A stretch of 64,000 nt of DNA from Gorsachius magnificus (GCA_034008185.1 CM067095.1:728610-792609), one strand, 5' to 3'; positions 43,330 to 53,765 are shown, counted from the first letter of the stretch. Translations and numbers: made by a program. The notes: generated by a model not told the origin, from the sequence alone.

Positions 43330-44085
43330 CAGAGGGACGGGATGTCATCCAGAGAGACCTGGACAGGCTGGAGAGGTGGGGCTGTGTGACCCTCATGAGG
43401 TTCAACAAGGCCAAGGGCAAGGTCCTGCCCCTGGGTCGGGGTAACCCCCGGTATCCCTACAGACTGGGGGAAGAAAGGATGGAGAGCAGCCCTGCCCAGA
43501 GGGACTTGGGGGCACTGATGGGTGAAAAGCTGGCCAGGAGCCGGCCATGGGCGCTGGCAGCCCAGAAGCCAACCCTGCCCTGGGCTGCATCAGGAGAAGC
43601 GTGCCCAGCGTCGAGGGAGGGGATTGTGCCCCTCTGCTCTGCTCTGGGGAGACCTCCCCTGGAGCCCTGCGTCCAGCTCGGGAGCCCTCAGCACCAGGAG
43701 GACATGGACCTGTTGGAGCGGGGCCAGGGGAGGGCTACTAAAATGCTCCGAGGGGCTACTAAAATGCTCCGAGGGCTGGAGCCCCTCTGCTCTGGGGCCA
43801 GGCTGGGAGAGTTGGGGGTGCTCAGCCTGGAGCAGAGGAGGCTGCGGGCAGAGCTGAGTGCGGCCGCTCAGGGCTTCAAGGGGGCCCAGAGGAAAGGGGG
43901 GGACAAGCTTTTTAGCAGGGCCAGCTGGGACAGGACAAGGGGGGATGGCTTTAAACTGAAGCAGGGTAGGGTTAGACTGGGTCTAAGGAAGAAATTCTTT
44001 CCAGTGAGGGTGGTGAAACCCTGGCAGGGGTTGCCCAGAGAGGGGGTGGGGGCCCCATCCCTGGGAACCTCTCCTGGGTAGCACA
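43330..44085 (+). pseudogene. CR1 LINE ORF2 C-terminal fragment, frame still open
   Basis: About 250 codons of the C-terminal part of the CR1 reverse-transcriptase ORF2, in sense orientation. Recognisable blocks in order are '[20 protein letters not shown]', 'VLPLGRGNP', '[17 protein letters not shown]', 'ALAAQKP', '[19 protein letters not shown]', 'ATKMLRG', '[15 protein letters not shown]', '[20 protein letters not shown]' and '[12 protein letters not shown]'. The polymerase catalytic part and the endonuclease are absent, so it cannot be active. A 21-bp tandem duplication at 43732-43772 repeats 'ATKMLRG' in frame. The frame stops at 44079-44081 and no CR1 3' UTR follows. An unbroken frame this long in a dead, diverged fragment is unusual. 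No host function is implied. Confidence 0.9.
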
Positions 44086-44615
44086 CGCCTTCCTTCGCCT
44101 GGAAGCGGCAGCCATCCTGGCGCAGCCCTGCGGCCCTCGGCGCTGGGCAAAGCTAGAGGCAGGTCGGGTATTTTTCCCTGCCCGCTGGGGGCAGACGACG
44201 CTCTGGGGGTGCGGGGGTGGCTGGCTGCGGTGCTGCACCCCTTTCGTGCCAGAGGGCCCTCAGCCCAGGCTGCGCCCGGGGAGCTGGGCGTCCCAGCGCG
44301 CGGGGGGCGCGTGGCCCCGCTTTGCCGACGCCGGCACGCAGGTGGTGTGGTTTAGGGCCGCGAACAAATCCTCAGTTCGCTCCTGCCTTAGCAGTTACGT
44401 GCCCGTGATCTTTGCTGGAGCGGGGACCCCACCCTGGGGCGATGCCCACCCTCCCCAGCCCCCCTGTTTGCCGTGGGAGCCCTCAGACGTGCCCCGGGGC
44501 GCGATACCGAGCGGTGCAGGGGGCAGATGCGGGGGGCGGGTTCGCATTGTCTGCGCAGAGGCGGCTTTAAATCAGGACATGAGCGAGTGGCGGGGCTCCG
44601 GGTGCCGGCTGATTC
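44086..44615. other. GC-rich spacer, nothing recognised
   Basis: No recognised feature between the CR1 cluster and the next CNE island. Confidence 0.4.
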
Positions 44616-44930
44616 TCCCTCCATCCACTCTGTATTCTAACCCTAATTGTCTGCAGCAACCTGTTATTACCGCGCCTTTAACATGATAGACACAAATAGG
44701 ACGCACTAATCCACTACTCTTTGGTTTAAGAGTCATTACAAAGTGCTTAATTAAGTAAGCCTCACTTAATCACAAAATGTTTGCATGCTAAACGAGTTCT
44801 TGTGAAGCACGACACTTGACATACTCTGTACAAAAATAATTACAAGCGGGAGGCCTGGTACATTGAGCCTCCGAACATTTCATTTCAGGCCTTGCCCATT
44901 CATCACCAGGCTGGAATTAAAAGGCTTTCA
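44616..44930. promoter_or_regulatory. very strong candidate CNE with nested palindromes
   Basis: AT-rich island with CTTAATTAAG at 44746-44755 overlapping the inverted repeat ATTAAGT (44750-44756) and ACTTAAT (44764-44770). It also holds CTAACCCTAATTGTC near 44638, CTGTTATTACCGCGCC near 44661 and AAAATAATTACAAGCGGG near 44833. AAGTG and CACTT half-sites flank the palindromes, as in NK2-type homeodomain sites. No coding frame crosses it. Confidence 0.6.
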
Positions 44931-45345
44931 GCGCCGAGCCGTGCAGAACTCCCACATTCCTGCTGGCTGAGTCACCGCGCTGCGCCGCTGCCGATGCCAC
45001 CGGTGCGCCGGGGCGGCCGCCACGAGGCCGTTGCACCGCTGGCTCCCCCGGGCGTGTGCCGGGGCCGCGGGCGGAGGTTCCCGGGAAAGGGCGGCAGAGC
45101 GACCGCGCCGATGGCAGGCACCCGGTCGGCATCAGGGCCTCCAAGGGCAGCGCCGTGGTGCCTGGGGACGTGGCTCCTGGAACGGGCAGGGGGGAATTGG
45201 GCGCCTCCCTAACAGCAAAGCCACCCAGGCACATCCGCGCCCTCTGCCCCGAGGGACGGCGGCTTTCCCAAACCCTGCGCCCCTCCGCCGCACAAAGGCT
45301 GCCTGAGTGGGATTGTGTCAGGAGCAGTGTGCGGACCTTTGTTGG
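44931..45345. other. GC-rich, CpG-rich spacer
   Basis: Nothing recognised. Confidence 0.4.
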
Positions 45346-45465
45346 GCGTGCTGGTGCCCATTAAAATCCCTATCCCTGTCGGGATAATTGGGAACCTTAC
45401 CCAAGCCTGCCTTTTGATAGAAACCCTTTAATTAGCTCTCTCTGTGAGCTGTAATGCCCTCGGCG
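45346..45465. promoter_or_regulatory. short candidate CNE
   Basis: AT-richer block with CGGGATAATTGGGAACC near 45379 and CCCTTTAATTAGCTCTC near 45424. Confidence 0.4.
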
Positions 45466-45870
45466 CCCCCGTTGTTTTCTCGCACGCTGCTGCTCAGGCC
45501 GGAGTATTCTGAGCTCCGAAACACACGGTGCAAAGTGCACCAGAGCAGCCTGCGGTGCCCGGGGCCCGCGGGGACAGCCCGCAAGCGAGCGCTCCTCTTC
45601 CTCCCTGGGGTGCCCTCCTCTTTTTAGCCGTGTTTGGGGGGCCACTGCGGCGTGATACGGGGAGGGAAGGAGCAGAAATGTTCATAACGCGCTCGGGCTC
45701 TGCGGGGCGCGGGAGCTGCACGGGGCCGGGGCCGGTAGCTGGCCGGTAGCAGGTCCCGCTGCCCTGGCATCCCTGGCCGTGCCGGGACCAAGCTGCCATC
45801 ACACCCCGGGGCTGGCCGCAGCCGCTGCCCGCCGGGCTGGTGGGGAGAGAGCTGCCAAGGTGGGGCTGTC
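45466..45870. other. GC-rich spacer, nothing recognised
   Basis: CpG-rich with overlapping frames. Confidence 0.4.
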
Positions 45871-46080
45871 ATTCGTCTTTTTCAGGAAAGATGTCTTTGG
45901 TGTTTGTCAGGGGAAAACAAGCAATTTATATTAATTAGGAGGGCATTTGCGACTGGCCCCTTACTGCAGTGTCATACCGGGGTTTTATCGCATAGGAGAG
46001 ATGGCACCGCGACTTGTCACGATGGAAAGACACCTCATTTCCAAGTGGTCTGAAAGGCATCCAGGCTTTGACATTCCACG
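45871..46080. promoter_or_regulatory. candidate CNE
   Basis: AT-richer block with AATTTATATTAATTAGGAGG near 45923, CATTTGCGACTGG near 45945, and moderate AT content to about 46080. Confidence 0.4.
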
Positions 46081-46975
46081 CAGCCTTCCCACGCTGCCCC
46101 ACGCACCTTATGGCGCAGACCAGCCCCGTCCCTTCCCGGGGAGGGTCTCTGCGCTCCTGCCCCGCTCCCCGCCTCAGGAAAAGGTCCCTTTCCTTCTTCC
46201 CTGGCGTCCCCTGGCTTGATGTCAGCGACGGTGTCACAGCATTTGCTCAGCCCGGGTCCATCTTTAATCACACTTGCTGTGCCTCGCCATGGAGCCCCGG
46301 CGAGGTTACCGGGTTTTGCAGGACCCTTCTGGCACGTCGGGCCACGCCGATTCGTGACGGAGGCTGCCTGCGGCGGCGATGTTCGTGGTGGGCTCCTGCC
46401 CGGGCACAGCTCTCCTCTCCCCCTCCCGCTGACCCTCTCCAAGGCCATGGTCCTGCCAAGGAACCAATGTGATCTGCGGCTGCCGGGCTCGCCCGTGCGC
46501 AGGAGCTTACGGAGACGGCGAATACGTGGGTGACAACCCCGCTAAACTACGCGGCTTTTGGGGGGGAGTTACCGAGCTGTGACACCCTAACAGGGGCACA
46601 AGGGGATGTTGTGTCCTCATTTCCTGATGTCGCAGCCCTACTCCGACCGAGCTGTGGCTTCATCATCGTCACCGGCATGTCCTGGGGATTTGGCCCCTGC
46701 CCGGTCCCTGGGGCGCAGGCTGGTGGCCCCAGCCCATGCTTGGGGGTGACCGGGGGCTGTTTCACCCCGTTGCCATGGCAATCGCTGCCTCTGCACACCT
46801 CAGGCACATGGGACATCCCGCGGGCACCGACAGCCCCGCAGGGCCCAGGGGAGCAGTGGGAGGCCATGGAAAAGAGGGGTGTGCAGCTCCTTCCCCACCC
46901 CCAGCACCCCGGTGCTTTGCGGGACTGGCCAGATTTTGGCAGAGTTTTGTTTTGGAGGAAAGCGGGAAGAAAATC
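46081..46975. other. GC-rich spacer, nothing recognised
   Basis: No recognised gene or repeat. Confidence 0.45.
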
Positions 46976-47340
46976 AGCAACACTGCCGCATCCTGTGTGA
47001 CATTTTTGTATCAAGTCATTTCAATTTTTAATTCTGGAACAGCTTGTATTTCAATATTTTCATTATTTATCACATTACGTTTTGTGTTTTGCATTGTAAC
47101 TGTTGTCTTCTATATTAATTTTGCATGACAAATTAGTTTGCTTGAAGTCAAAATCAAAATAAAATCCAAGCAATTTTGTCACAACGGACCCGTTTTAGTT
47201 GAGCTGCAGCAATGATTTCCAGTGCGTTCCTCCGCAGACAATTTAAAGACGTTTGTTTCTGTTCTCCTTCCAAAAAAATTTTTGAAACCTGGAATTTGTG
47301 AAGCAGATCCGCCGGGTGACTTTGATTTCCAGCTCAGATG
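46976..47340. promoter_or_regulatory. very strong candidate CNE
   Basis: One of the most AT-rich non-repetitive islands. It contains TTCAATTTTTAATTCTGG near 47020, TTCAATATTTTCATTATTTATC near 47050, TATATTAATTTTGCATGACAAATTAG near 47112 and CAAAATCAAAATAAAATCC near 47150. Stops are frequent in all frames. Confidence 0.6.
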
Positions 47341-47754
47341 GGTGCTCCTCAGCCCTCCGTTGGGAGCGCAGGAGAGGGCTCGGGGGGAGCGAGGAGGAGG
47401 AGGGTGAAAGCATCAGGCTCAGGGCTGCGGCCACGCGGGGCTCCCCGGGGGAGCCGAGCCCTGTCTAACCTGAGCGAGCCTTGCTCTTGGATGCAGGCAC
47501 TGACACAGCCCCAGGAAACACATATGGTAAAAATTATTGAGCAGCATTTCCAAACTTGGTCATCTTCTCCCTTCCAGCAGCGCGGTTTGCCAAGGCGCGC
47601 GGGGGGAGGCTGCTGGCCGCGGCGGCGGGGCCGCGGCGGGCGGTGGGCGCTGCCGCAGCGCGGTGGCACGGGACCGCTGCGTTGGGTGGCACCAGCGGGT
47701 CCGCCTGCGGGAAAGCTGCCCGGTAGGGATGGACGGTCCTGCCTGGGAGGAACC
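47341..47754. other. GC-rich spacer with short AT-rich patch
   Basis: GC-rich except for an AT-rich patch near 47518-47565 (GGTAAAAATTATTGAGC). Confidence 0.35.
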
Positions 47755-47915
47755 GCAGTTCTCTGTAGACTTGACCTTGAATTACACCAATACGTTGTCC
47801 CCAAAAGCGAGGAATGATCATTTTTTTCCAAAACCTCAAAGCCTATTGGGTTGCCGTTCTCAAAATAAGATTTTGTGTCTCATAGTGGCACTTATCAGTT
47901 GAGTACCAGTTTGGA
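47755..47915. promoter_or_regulatory. candidate CNE
   Basis: AT-richer block with CCTTGAATTACACC near 47774 and GAATGATCATTTTTTTCC near 47812, followed by CTCAAAATAAGATTTTGTG near 47859. Confidence 0.4.
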
Positions 47916-48381
47916 GGTTTGCCTTCATTTCTGGAGGGGGGGCTGTCGGGAAAGGGCTCAGCAGCTCAGAACAGAACACGATATTTCAGCTCAGCTCGCC
48001 CCCAAGCAGCCTTTCAACCATTTCCTGCCCTGGAGTCCCATGTGCTTAGTTTTGGGTTCGCTTTCTGCCATGGAAGTAAAAGCCAATCCAGGATTTGTCT
48101 GGCCTGCCCCGGGACCCGCTGGGTGCCGCTTGGGAAGGGGGTGGGGACATGCTGGTGCCCGTGCCCTGGCCCCCCCGCCGGGGCAGCACGGGGCCTGGCA
48201 GGGAGCGGAGGGAGCGCGGCTCGGCGGGGAGAGCACGGCGCGGGTTGCAAAGAGCGTGTGTTCCCATCCTCTTCATGTTGTGCGCTGGGAACGGCTGTCG
48301 ATATTCCGGCACTCGCCAGCTCCATGGGATCTTCGGGGAGTCTCCTTCCCTCCCCTCCTGCTGCCCAGATTCCCCCTTTGG
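47916..48381. other. GC-rich spacer, nothing recognised
   Basis: No recognised feature before the pyrimidine tract. Confidence 0.4.
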
Positions 48382-48472
48382 CTTTTTCCCTTTTTTTTTT
48401 TCCTTTTTTTTTCCCCTTTTTTTTCCCTTTTTTTTTTCCCTTTTTTTTTTTCCCCCTTTTTTTTGTTTTTCC
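48382..48472 (+). repeat. 83-nt pure pyrimidine tract plus short extension
   Basis: T-runs of 5-12 alternate with C3-C5 runs without any purine from 48382 to 48464, then GTTTTTCC. The tract is a partial mirror repeat and could form intramolecular triplex DNA. It is followed at once by CAG, so it also looks like an extreme polypyrimidine tract and splice acceptor, but no exon is evident downstream. Confidence 0.9.
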
Positions 48473-48848
48473 AGGCGACCTCCTTCTTTTTGTGTTTCTT
48501 TTGTTCCCAGCCAGGGTGTGAAGAGGGGCTGGGAGCGGGGAGAAGGGCTTGGGAAGAGCTGCCAGGGAGCCTGCCCGGGGCGGTCCAGCCTCTGCCGGCC
48601 GCAGCATCCTCTGGTCCCCGACCTCCCGGCACCGCGCGAGCATCCCCGGGGCTTGCGGGCAGCCGCAGGACGCCCACCCTGGCCCCCGGCATGCCGATGG
48701 CACATCACTGCTCTGGGGGCGAGGGCGGCCGCTGCCGCGGGGCCACCTGGATCCGTCCCTTTGCCGGCTGGGCGCGCGTTAGCCCACGGCGGCTCCGCGC
48801 CGGATTAGCTGGGTTAAACCGCTAATGCTGCCGCTGCGTGGAAGGCTG
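48473..48848. other. GC-rich spacer, nothing recognised
   Basis: CpG-rich. No recognised feature. Confidence 0.4.
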
Positions 48849-49320
48849 CTTTCAGTAAGTGGCTCCCTGTAGCTTATTTGACTCCAGGCCCAAATCTAAT
48901 GTCTCAGTGGGCCTGTTACATTAAGCAGGCCCAAGTGGTAGGAGATTTAAAGCATCAAAATGAAGTGCTTTATCACTCCGTACTGTGTTCTTGGCTGCTT
49001 TCGTTGGCCTCACTTCACAGGCGCCGCAGCCTGCGAGCCGAGCCCTCTCGGCAGGCCCATTACAAATTCCACTTGTTGACGGTTGCCTTGTTGCAGGATT
49101 TAATGGTAGAATAATATTTACACAGTAAACTCCTCTGGAGGTGTTATAAACACCATAAAAAGGATTTTAGAAGCTTAATGAGCGTTAGTGAAGTCGAGAC
49201 AGGATAATGTGGCAACTGTGCGCTGTAATCTGATTTGGCACCTTCTGCACAGCAGGAGTTAGTGGGTGGAAGAGCTTTTTAGTTGGTTTTTTTTTTGTTT
49301 TAGTGTGTAATATTGTTTGT
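48849..49320. promoter_or_regulatory. very strong candidate CNE with repeated CAGGCCCA motif
   Basis: Complex island in which CAGGCCCA occurs at 48885-48892, 48926-48933 and 49052-49059, and inverted as TGGGCCTG at 48908-48915. The inverted copy forms a perfect 7-bp stem (48909-48915 with 48926-48932) around a 10-nt loop. A second perfect hairpin, GGTGTT-ATA-AACACC, lies at 49140-49154. AT-rich cores include GCTTAATGAGCG near 49174. Confidence 0.6.
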
Positions 49321-50500
49321 TTAGCACGGCGCTAACCGGGGGATGCGGAGAGGGGCCCCCGCAGGACCGGCCGACCCGCGCGCGCAGCCGGGCGCAGGGG
49401 GCGCGGGCTCCAGTGCTCCCGGTACCTTTGGCGATGGCGTCGCTGCCACTTTTTGTCAGAGATGAAAGGATCAGCAGCCGGGCCCATTTAACGCTCGGTG
49501 GCACCAGCCTCGAACCCGGGCATTAGTGGCAACATCAATCATTTCGGGACATCCTGGGCGCGGGGAGCCAGCCAGGCAGCAGCCGGTGGGGGCAGTGGCT
49601 CTGCCATGGGGCGAACGCGAGGGTTCGGGGCTGGGATCTCCTCTGAGCATCGTCGCAAGCAGCCACTGCGGGAACTGCGCCTTCAGGTGGGACACCCCCC
49701 CGCCCCCCCCGTTTGCTCGTGAGCATTACCAGGCGCCCTGGCATGGCAACGTCCCTTTCGAAAGCTGACTTTATTTTATTTCATTCTTTCTAGGGAAAAG
49801 GAAAACCCTGAAAACCAAATAACACCTTGCTCCTCCCGAGGCCCCGGCAAGCCAAGAGCCGACAAGGGGCACCCCAGCGCTGCGGCTGGAGGAGCACGGC
49901 AGCCGTCCCAAAGCCTCACGTGTGCTGCGGTGCCATGGTGGCCGTGCCAGGGGGGTGAGCATCCCCTGCCGTCCCCTGGGCTGGTTTGGGACCCCCGGCG
50001 CACGCGGGGTGCAAAAGGGGCAGGGGCAGCCCCGGGAGCTGCAGGCCCAGGCTCCGCTGTCGCCCCTGGCGCTCGCGGGTAGCGTGCCGTGCATTTTCCC
50101 GTGTCTTTTTAATGTTATAATTCACGTGTCCTCCTTTATCAGAGCTGAAAATGCCCCCTCCTCTCGGGGTGTACGCGTATGGACGTACGCAGAGATGCAC
50201 ACGTGTATCTGGGCTATGCTGGCATCGCTTCGCCGATCCGCCCAGCGGTTGGTTATTCGTGTGCAGATATTTTCAGGTTCTGTTTCGGGGAGGCAGAGGG
50301 GGCGCGGCCGCTCTGCAGGTGCCTCCTGCGCGTCGCGGTGGGTGTCTCTCCCAGGGGAGGAAGGGGACCGGGACCGGCTCCGGCACTGGCAAACGCTGAG
50401 CTGCCCGTCGGTGACTGGCGCTGGCTGCTGCCGGTGGGAAGGCCGGCTTCTGAACGGGAAATTGTTGGTGGGAACCTTCCCGTTTCGCAAAGCGCTGGTT
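49321..50500. other. GC-rich spacer, nothing recognised
   Basis: Mostly GC-rich. A short AT-rich stretch near 49766-49792 and mixed sequence at 50100-50280 are too weak to call. Confidence 0.4.
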
Positions 50501-50650
50501 ACCCAAGGGCGTCTTCTGGGGGTTCTGCTAAAGCAATTTTTCAGAATTTAGATGCTTTTTCATTTTGCATTTCGAACACTTTTATATTTTTTATTTTGCT
50601 CTTACAAGAGCATATAACAGATTTTTTTTAAAAATGTCTCTTCAATGCTG
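50501..50650. other. AT-rich patch, weak CNE candidate
   Basis: AT-rich with T-runs (TTTTATATTTTTTATTTTGC near 50579) and CATTTTGCATTTCG near 50560. It is partly low complexity. Confidence 0.3.
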
Positions 50651-50770
50651 GCTGTTGGGAATGGGCACTCTCCTCACCCCAAGGCGGAGCCCAGCGCTTC
50701 GGCCGTGGAGCCAAGGGCGGCCGCCCCGCAGCCCCCGACCGCGCCCGGCCGCAGCCCCCCTGCGACCCCA

Positions 50771-50925
50771 GGAGCCCCCTCCCTGCCCAGCCCCAGGAGC
50801 CCCTCCCTGCCCAGCCCCACGGAGCCCCCTCCCTGCCCAGCCCCACGGAGCCCCTTCCCTGCCCAGCCCCACGGAGCCCCTTCCCTGCCCAGCCCCATGG
50901 AGCCCCCTCCCTGCCCAACCTCACC
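50771..50925. repeat. 25-26-bp minisatellite, about 6 copies
   Basis: Units built of GGAGCCCCCTCCCTGCCC and AGCCCCACG. Early units are 25 bp and later ones 26 bp. Both strands stay open, giving Pro/Ser-rich or Gly-rich artefact frames. Confidence 0.9.
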
Positions 50926-50929
50926 GCCC

Positions 50930-51440
50930 TCCACCATGTCCCGAGCTCTGCAGGGCTCTGTGAACTTCGAGGACTTTGATTTTGACACTCGAGGAACTGC
51001 CCTCAGCCTTTCCAATTTCTGAGGGATGCGAGGAGCCGTGAATCTTGGGGCTGACTTGCCAGGAGCAAAAAGCTGCCTTTTGTAAATAAGCCAATATTTT
51101 CTTTCTTTCAAGGGGAAGCTGACAAAGATCAATACCAGCCTGCAAAAGACATTGCCCTCTTAAGAATTAGCCCTTTGCAGAATCATTAATCCAGGAAGCT
51201 GTTACACGGTGACAGGAGCATGGAGGCTCTGCCAGCTCTTGGAGGGACCGCAACAACGTCCCCTTATGCACAGAAAAACAAACCAAATGAAATTGCTGAG
51301 AAAATAGCTGCCCCGCTACGGGCTCGTTCCGCCCGAGGAGGCGTTGGGGCTTTAATTAAGAAAGGCTAGTTGTACTCCTGGTGAGAGTCATTAAAATCAC
51401 CTGGTATTTTGCTTCCCTTTGCCTCCAGGTTGGTCTGCAC
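50930..51440. promoter_or_regulatory. candidate CNE cluster
   Basis: Moderately AT-rich. 51070-51200 is the best part (TTTGTAAATAAGCCAATATT near 51079, GAATCATTAATCCAGG near 51180), and GGGCTTTAATTAAGAAAGG lies near 51348. The first 100 bp is more balanced in composition, with a short open frame ending at 51022 that has no homology I recognise. Confidence 0.4.
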
Positions 51441-51764
51441 GGGGCCGGGTGGGCTGCGTGTCCCCTTGCACCGTCCTCTGGACCCGCGGCATGGGACGTG
51501 GTGGAGCGTGCCCCCGAGCACGCCGGGGACAGCCGCCCCTGCCCACCTCACCGGCAGGGGTGGAGCACCAAGAAAATCAGTAAAATTATACTGTTGGATG
51601 AAAAAAAAAAAGGTGTTATTTTCATGGCTGGCTGCTCTTGGGCACAGCCACAGCTTTCCCAAGTGCTCCAGCACTTCGTTCTCTTCTGGCCATCCTGGCT
51701 CGGGCGAGTGACAAGGGATGAGCCCGAACCCACTGGCACGTCCACGGTGCTGAATTGAAGGGAC
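51441..51764. other. mixed spacer with short A-run
   Basis: A-run at about 51601-51611. Nothing else recognised. Confidence 0.4.
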
Positions 51765-51895
51765 GCCGGCGGTGGGATTTATTAGACTCACTAGTCTCCG
51801 GGAGGGAAAGATAGATGCCCTAGCCCTTGAAATATTTAATGGCTTAATTCCGCACAAAGCGCTTAGGCATACGCGCTGATGCTCGGGCGCTCAGG
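51765..51895. promoter_or_regulatory. short candidate CNE
   Basis: AT-richer block with GATTTATTAGACTCACTAG near 51776 and GAAATATTTAATGGCTTAATTCC near 51829. Confidence 0.4.
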
Positions 51896-53384
51896 AGCAG
51901 GCGGTGAGCGCAGTGCAAGGCCCTACAGAAACAAGGAAAGATTAAAAGGAAACGGCTGAAGGAGGAAAAATGTTAACCGGCGGGCACCTTGCCTGTCCAA
52001 GCCCCGCTGGCTCCTCTTCTGGCAGCAGCCAGGCTGCAGATGCCCGGGGTTGGGGTGCGTGGGGCGGAGGCGTCGGGAGCTGGGCCCCCCCGGTGGTGGG
52101 CGCTGCCTGGACCCCCCTGCCGGGCAGGACAGCCCCAGCCCCAACTGAACTGCTTTCTCACTGGAGGTGTCTTTGATTTGTGAGGATGAAGCCATGCCCC
52201 TTTCCTACAAACGGTCGTCTCCTTCCCTTTGCTCGAGGACCAGAAAAGGGTCAGTGAGGAAAAACAGAAGGATCCAGAGCTCTGCACGCAGCCCCCGAGC
52301 CGGTGCATGAGCATCCTCGCTGCAGAGGGGAAAATCGACGCTATCGGAAGCCCAGGCCCATTGTCCGGCACCAGCCCAGCTCCCCGTCAGGCCGAGGAGC
52401 ACGTGCCGGGAGAAAAGCCCCGCGCGCTCCCCAGCACCGCGGCGCAGGGCCGCGTGCCGCTGGCTCGGGGCTCGTCCTCCAGCGCAAACCTCCTGGTAAG
52501 GAGGAGCCGGTGGTGTGGAAGGGGGGACCCCAGGGGGGCAAATGAAGCCCCCGGGCGCACGGTGGCGGTGCGCAGCCTCCCCGCCTCCGCCGGGATCCCA
52601 CGAGCCAGCAGGGCTGCAGAGGGCACGGCCCCGAGGAACCAAACTCCGGGTGTTTAAAGGGAGCAAGGCTGGCCGAGTGTGGTTTTCTGAACAAGGTGGG
52701 AATCTCAATTAACTCAACGGGGCGCCGTGGGGTACGTGTACACACGTGAAGGCGATCGGGAGCTGAATTAGCTGGTGCCATCGCCAAGGAGGAGCCCTCC
52801 CTGTCTGACCTGCTGCTGCAAATCCAGTTAAGGATGGGTGCAGCTGGGAAAGGGCGGCGAGCGGCTCCGGTCGCTGCTCAGGAGGGAGCGTGCAGCGAAG
52901 GGGATGGGGCGAGACCTGCTCTGTGGGTGCCTGCTGCCGTCACCGCAAGTATTTCACTGCTGTGGTGCGGAAACTCTTTGCCTTCCTCTGGGCGCTGCAG
53001 CTCGGCTCTTTCGCCCCGGTTGGCATCTGGACCACAAGCCCGCAGCCGGCTCCGCGAACCAGCTCAGTGACGCCTGAGCGCGTTGCCCTGTCGAAGCTCG
53101 GGAAGCCCCCGCGCGGTCCTAAACTCAGCACCTACCCCCCCTCAGACCAGCAGGACCGTTTGCTCGCTTGAGACGGGCTCTGGCCGCGGTCTGGCGCGGC
53201 GGCGGTGGGGAAGCCCGGCTGCAGCACCGGGGGAAGGCGCCCGTCTGGCACCCAGGCAGACCCCGGCCCGCGGCGGGCACCCGGGACGGCGCCCACGTGG
53301 TGGGTGTACGGGGGTGAGACAGCGCGCGCGCGATCTGATTTAACCAAGGAGAAAAATCAGCCAAAAGCCGGAGAGGTGGCACAT
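51896..53384. other. GC-rich spacer, nothing recognised
   Basis: About 1.5 kb of GC-rich, CpG-rich sequence with overlapping frames and no family signal. Confidence 0.5.
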
Positions 53385-53765
53385 CTAGTTAACAGCTAGA
53401 AATGGAAAAATAATTCCAAACAAGGCATTTGTCACAACATTGAAGGGTCACCCGCTAAGCGAAGGAAGCCAAGGAGGGAAACAGTTCTTAGGGGTAATTA
53501 CAGTTTCTAAGAAGTTTTTCACTCGCGCTGTAATTGTCGGAGGGTGGTGATTGGCACCACGGTGCCACGGCGGGGCTGGGAAGGAGCCACAACACAGCTG
53601 TAATTTACAGGCTGGAACCGTGAAGTCAGAAATGGTTTGGGAATTGCCCCTGATCTTCATGGATCCGGCCGTTCATGTGCTGGCCGAGGTGATTGGGATT
53701 ACAGACTCGGGGGGAGCCATTAACGGTGATCTCGTGCTCCCCGAGCATCTCTCACCTGAGTTATA
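53385..53765. promoter_or_regulatory. strong candidate CNE
   Basis: Complex island with CTAGTTAACAGCTAG near 53385 (TAGTTAAC, then AGCTAG), GGGGTAATTACAG near 53491, CGCTGTAATTGTCGG near 53527 and GCCATTAACGG near 53717. Composition is less AT-rich than in other islands but evenly complex. Confidence 0.45.

Noticed and set aside
48366..48476. Pyrimidine tract considered as the poly(T) of an antisense retroposon
   Set aside because: Regular C-blocks throughout and no retroposon body or target duplication beside it.
49498..49526. A TTCGA/GGGTTCG-like box suggesting a tRNA T-loop
   Set aside because: No acceptor, D or anticodon stems can be folded around it.
50565..51022. Frames ending in an acidic, Phe/Asp-rich tail near 50963-51022, considered as a small real gene
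   Set aside because: Most of each frame is the 25-26-bp minisatellite. The tail is about 25 codons with no family match or splice support.
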